A DNA stretch of 64,000 nucleotides, taken from positions 3,864-67,863 of the forward strand of contig JBECKS010000130.1 in NCBI GenBank assembly GCA_040235395.1, read 5' to 3'. The translations under genes were made by a program, and so were the position numbers. The DNA is from JBECKS01 sp040235395 (lineage in GTDB: Bacteria; Pseudomonadota; Gammaproteobacteria; Pseudomonadales; JBECKS01). A model generated the notes under the pieces. It was not told the DNA's origin and searched no databases. It saw only the letters and a list, made by a program, of their open reading frames with translations. Shown here one piece after another: positions 63,278 to 64,000 of this stretch (position 1 is its first letter; each line of letters begins with the position of its first letter).

Positions 63278-63589
63278 TCAACCAAGACTAATCTGCACAT
63301 CAACACCTGCAGATAAATCAAGTTTCATCAACGCATCTACAGTCTTGTCTGTAGGGTCTACAATATCTACCAAACGCTTAAACGTTCTTATTTCATACTG
63401 ATCACGCGCGTCCTTATTAACGTGCGGCGAAATCAGAACTGTGAATTTCTCTTTTCGAGTAGGCAGGGGAATCGGCCCTCTAACTTGAGCACCAGTTCTT
63501 TTTGCTGTTTCCACAATTTCTTCTGAGGACTGATCAATCAAACGATGATCAAAGGCTTTTAGCCTAATTCGAATTCGTTGGTTAGCCAT
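63278..63589 (-). CDS. rpsJ: Small ribosomal subunit protein uS10
   Basis: S10 is part of the 30S head and, as NusE, of the antitermination complex. An upstream GTG at 63595 is in frame, but the ATG at 63589 has AGG five bases before it and gives 103 residues, the E. coli length. 'R-I-R-I-R-L-K-A-F-D-H-R-L-I-D' and 'G-P-I-P-L-P-T-R' are visible. It is the first gene of the S10 operon. Confidence 0.98.
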   Translation of the reverse strand: MANQRIRIRLKAFDHRLIDQSSEEIVETAKRTGAQVRGPIPLPTRKEKFTVLISPHVNKDARDQYEIRTFKRLVDIVDPTDKTVDALMKLDLSAGVDVQISLG

Positions 63590-63771
63590 CGCCACCTAAA
63601 CTCCAGTTTTTAAAGAATTTTTAACGTAAAAACCCGCTTCCAAAATCATGTAGCAGCCTCTGCTAACACCTATTCGGAACCAGGTCTAATTTACTTCCCC
63701 TTGATCGATGCCAAGGTTGTAATCAATTTCCAGACATACCCGACCAACTCTTCAGTATGCCTGTCTTAGGG
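63590..63771 (-). promoter_or_regulatory. Candidate S10-operon leader
   Basis: The ~180-base leader between the proposed start and rpsJ can form at least three stems: CAGGCATAC with GTATGTCTG (9 bp, one G-U), CCTTG with CAAGG, and TAGCAG with CTGCTA, the last followed by TTTT and TTTTT runs. In E. coli a leader of similar length lets L4 control this operon; the same role here is inferred, since I cannot align the structures. Confidence 0.45.
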
Positions 63772-63777
63772 CGGCGT

Positions 63778-63806
63778 AATATATGCTCGGAAGAGCAAAA
63801 TTACAA
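63778..63806 (-). promoter_or_regulatory. Candidate S10-operon promoter
   Basis: On the minus strand TTGTAA (63806-63801) and TATATT (63783-63778) are exactly 17 bases apart, just after the tuf terminator. This fits an independent promoter for rpsJ and the genes that follow. Confidence 0.65.
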
Positions 63807-63830
63807 CCGATTTATCTATAAATTTGATAA

Positions 63831-63861
63831 AAATCCGGGAAATAGGCGTCACCTATTTCCC
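63831..63861 (-). terminator. Rho-independent terminator after tuf
   Basis: GGGAAATAGG (63837-63846) and CCTATTTCCC (63852-63861) form a perfect 10-bp stem with a 5-base loop, followed on the minus strand by GGATTTTT. It separates tuf from the S10 operon. Confidence 0.85.
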
Positions 63862-63880
63862 AACAGGATTTACTCAAGAA

Positions 63881-64000
63881 TTACTCAATGATTTTGGCAA
63901 CTACGCCTGCACCTACCGTACGCCCACCCTCGCGAATCGCAAAGCGCAGACCTTCTTCCATCGCAATCGGAGCTATCAACTCCACCTTCATCTGGATGTT
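63881..64000 (-). CDS. tuf: Elongation factor Tu, 3' end only
   Basis: The last 39 codons are present and the gene continues beyond the right edge. The visible C-terminal residues (N-I-Q-M-K-V-E-L-I-A-P-I-A-M-E-E-G-L-R-F and then A-I-R-E-G-G-R-T-V-G-A-G-V-V-A) are the invariant end of EF-Tu domain 3. The position before rpsJ is standard for proteobacteria. Confidence 0.97.
   Translation of the reverse strand, partial: NIQMKVELIAPIAMEEGLRFAIREGGRTVGAGVVAKIIE

Noticed and set aside
1..64000. CRISPR arrays, insertion sequences, phage genes, toxin-antitoxin pairs, tRNA or rRNA genes
   Set aside because: No regular spaced repeats, transposase motifs, integrase motifs or cloverleaf sequences were seen when reading both strands; this is by eye and not a search.

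Overview
This is a chromosomal window from a free-living gammaproteobacterium with AT-rich codon use. The gene order closely follows the Pseudomonas/Oceanospirillales pattern: murA-hisGDC, kdsC-lpt-rpoN-ptsN-rapZ-npr, mreBCD-yhdP-nitrilase, gatCAB, ssb-MFS-uvrA, and alpha-spc-S10-tuf. The organism cannot be named from the sequence alone; a marine lineage near Oceanospirillales/Cellvibrionales is a guess. No tRNA, rRNA, CRISPR, insertion sequence or phage gene was seen.

Layout. 1-2.8 kb holds three unrecognised envelope genes: a truncated lipoprotein, a small beta-barrel protein coupled to it, and a duplicated-domain lipoprotein. 2.8-8.2 kb (minus strand) runs mlaC-ibaG-murA-hisG-hisD-hisC. 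8.5-16.4 kb (plus strand) carries kdsC, an lptC-lptA gene fusion, lptB, rpoN, ptsN, rapZ, npr, mgtE and darP. 16.4-23.9 kb (minus strand) carries a nitrilase-family amidase, yhdP and mreDCB. 24.4-27.7 kb is gatCAB. 27.8-31.6 kb has an unknown periplasmic protein, yaaA and acs. 31.7-39.9 kb is an accessory block made almost wholly of exported or membrane proteins: a large orphan secreted protein, a protein with a C-terminal sorting-type tail, a two-gene unit with a coiled-coil/dead-hydrolase protein, a FadL-like outer membrane transporter and a small membrane protein. 39.9-43.8 kb holds type II secretion genes gspD-C-N. 43.9-49.8 kb holds ssb, an MFS exporter, uvrA and an aminotransferase. 49.9-64 kb is the alpha, spc and S10 ribosomal operons and the 3' end of tuf, with a promoter-like sequence ahead of alpha and of S10.

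How the genes work together. Much of the window builds the cell envelope: peptidoglycan precursor (murA), cell shape (mreBCD), LPS Kdo synthesis and LPS transport (kdsC, lptCA fusion, lptB), phospholipid traffic (mlaC, yhdP), outer membrane uptake (FadL-like) and type II secretion. The nitrogen phosphotransferase genes (ptsN, npr) and rapZ lie after rpoN in the usual order, but hpf is absent. Several usual neighbours are missing from conserved blocks (mlaFED, mlaB, kdsD, hpf, maf, rng, tldD), so this genome has rearranged or trimmed otherwise stable neighbourhoods.

The most notable observation is the single reading frame joining LptC and LptA, which would covalently link the inner-membrane anchor to the first periplasmic bridge unit of the LPS exporter. 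The accessory block at 31.7-39.9 kb is the best candidate for undescribed biology.
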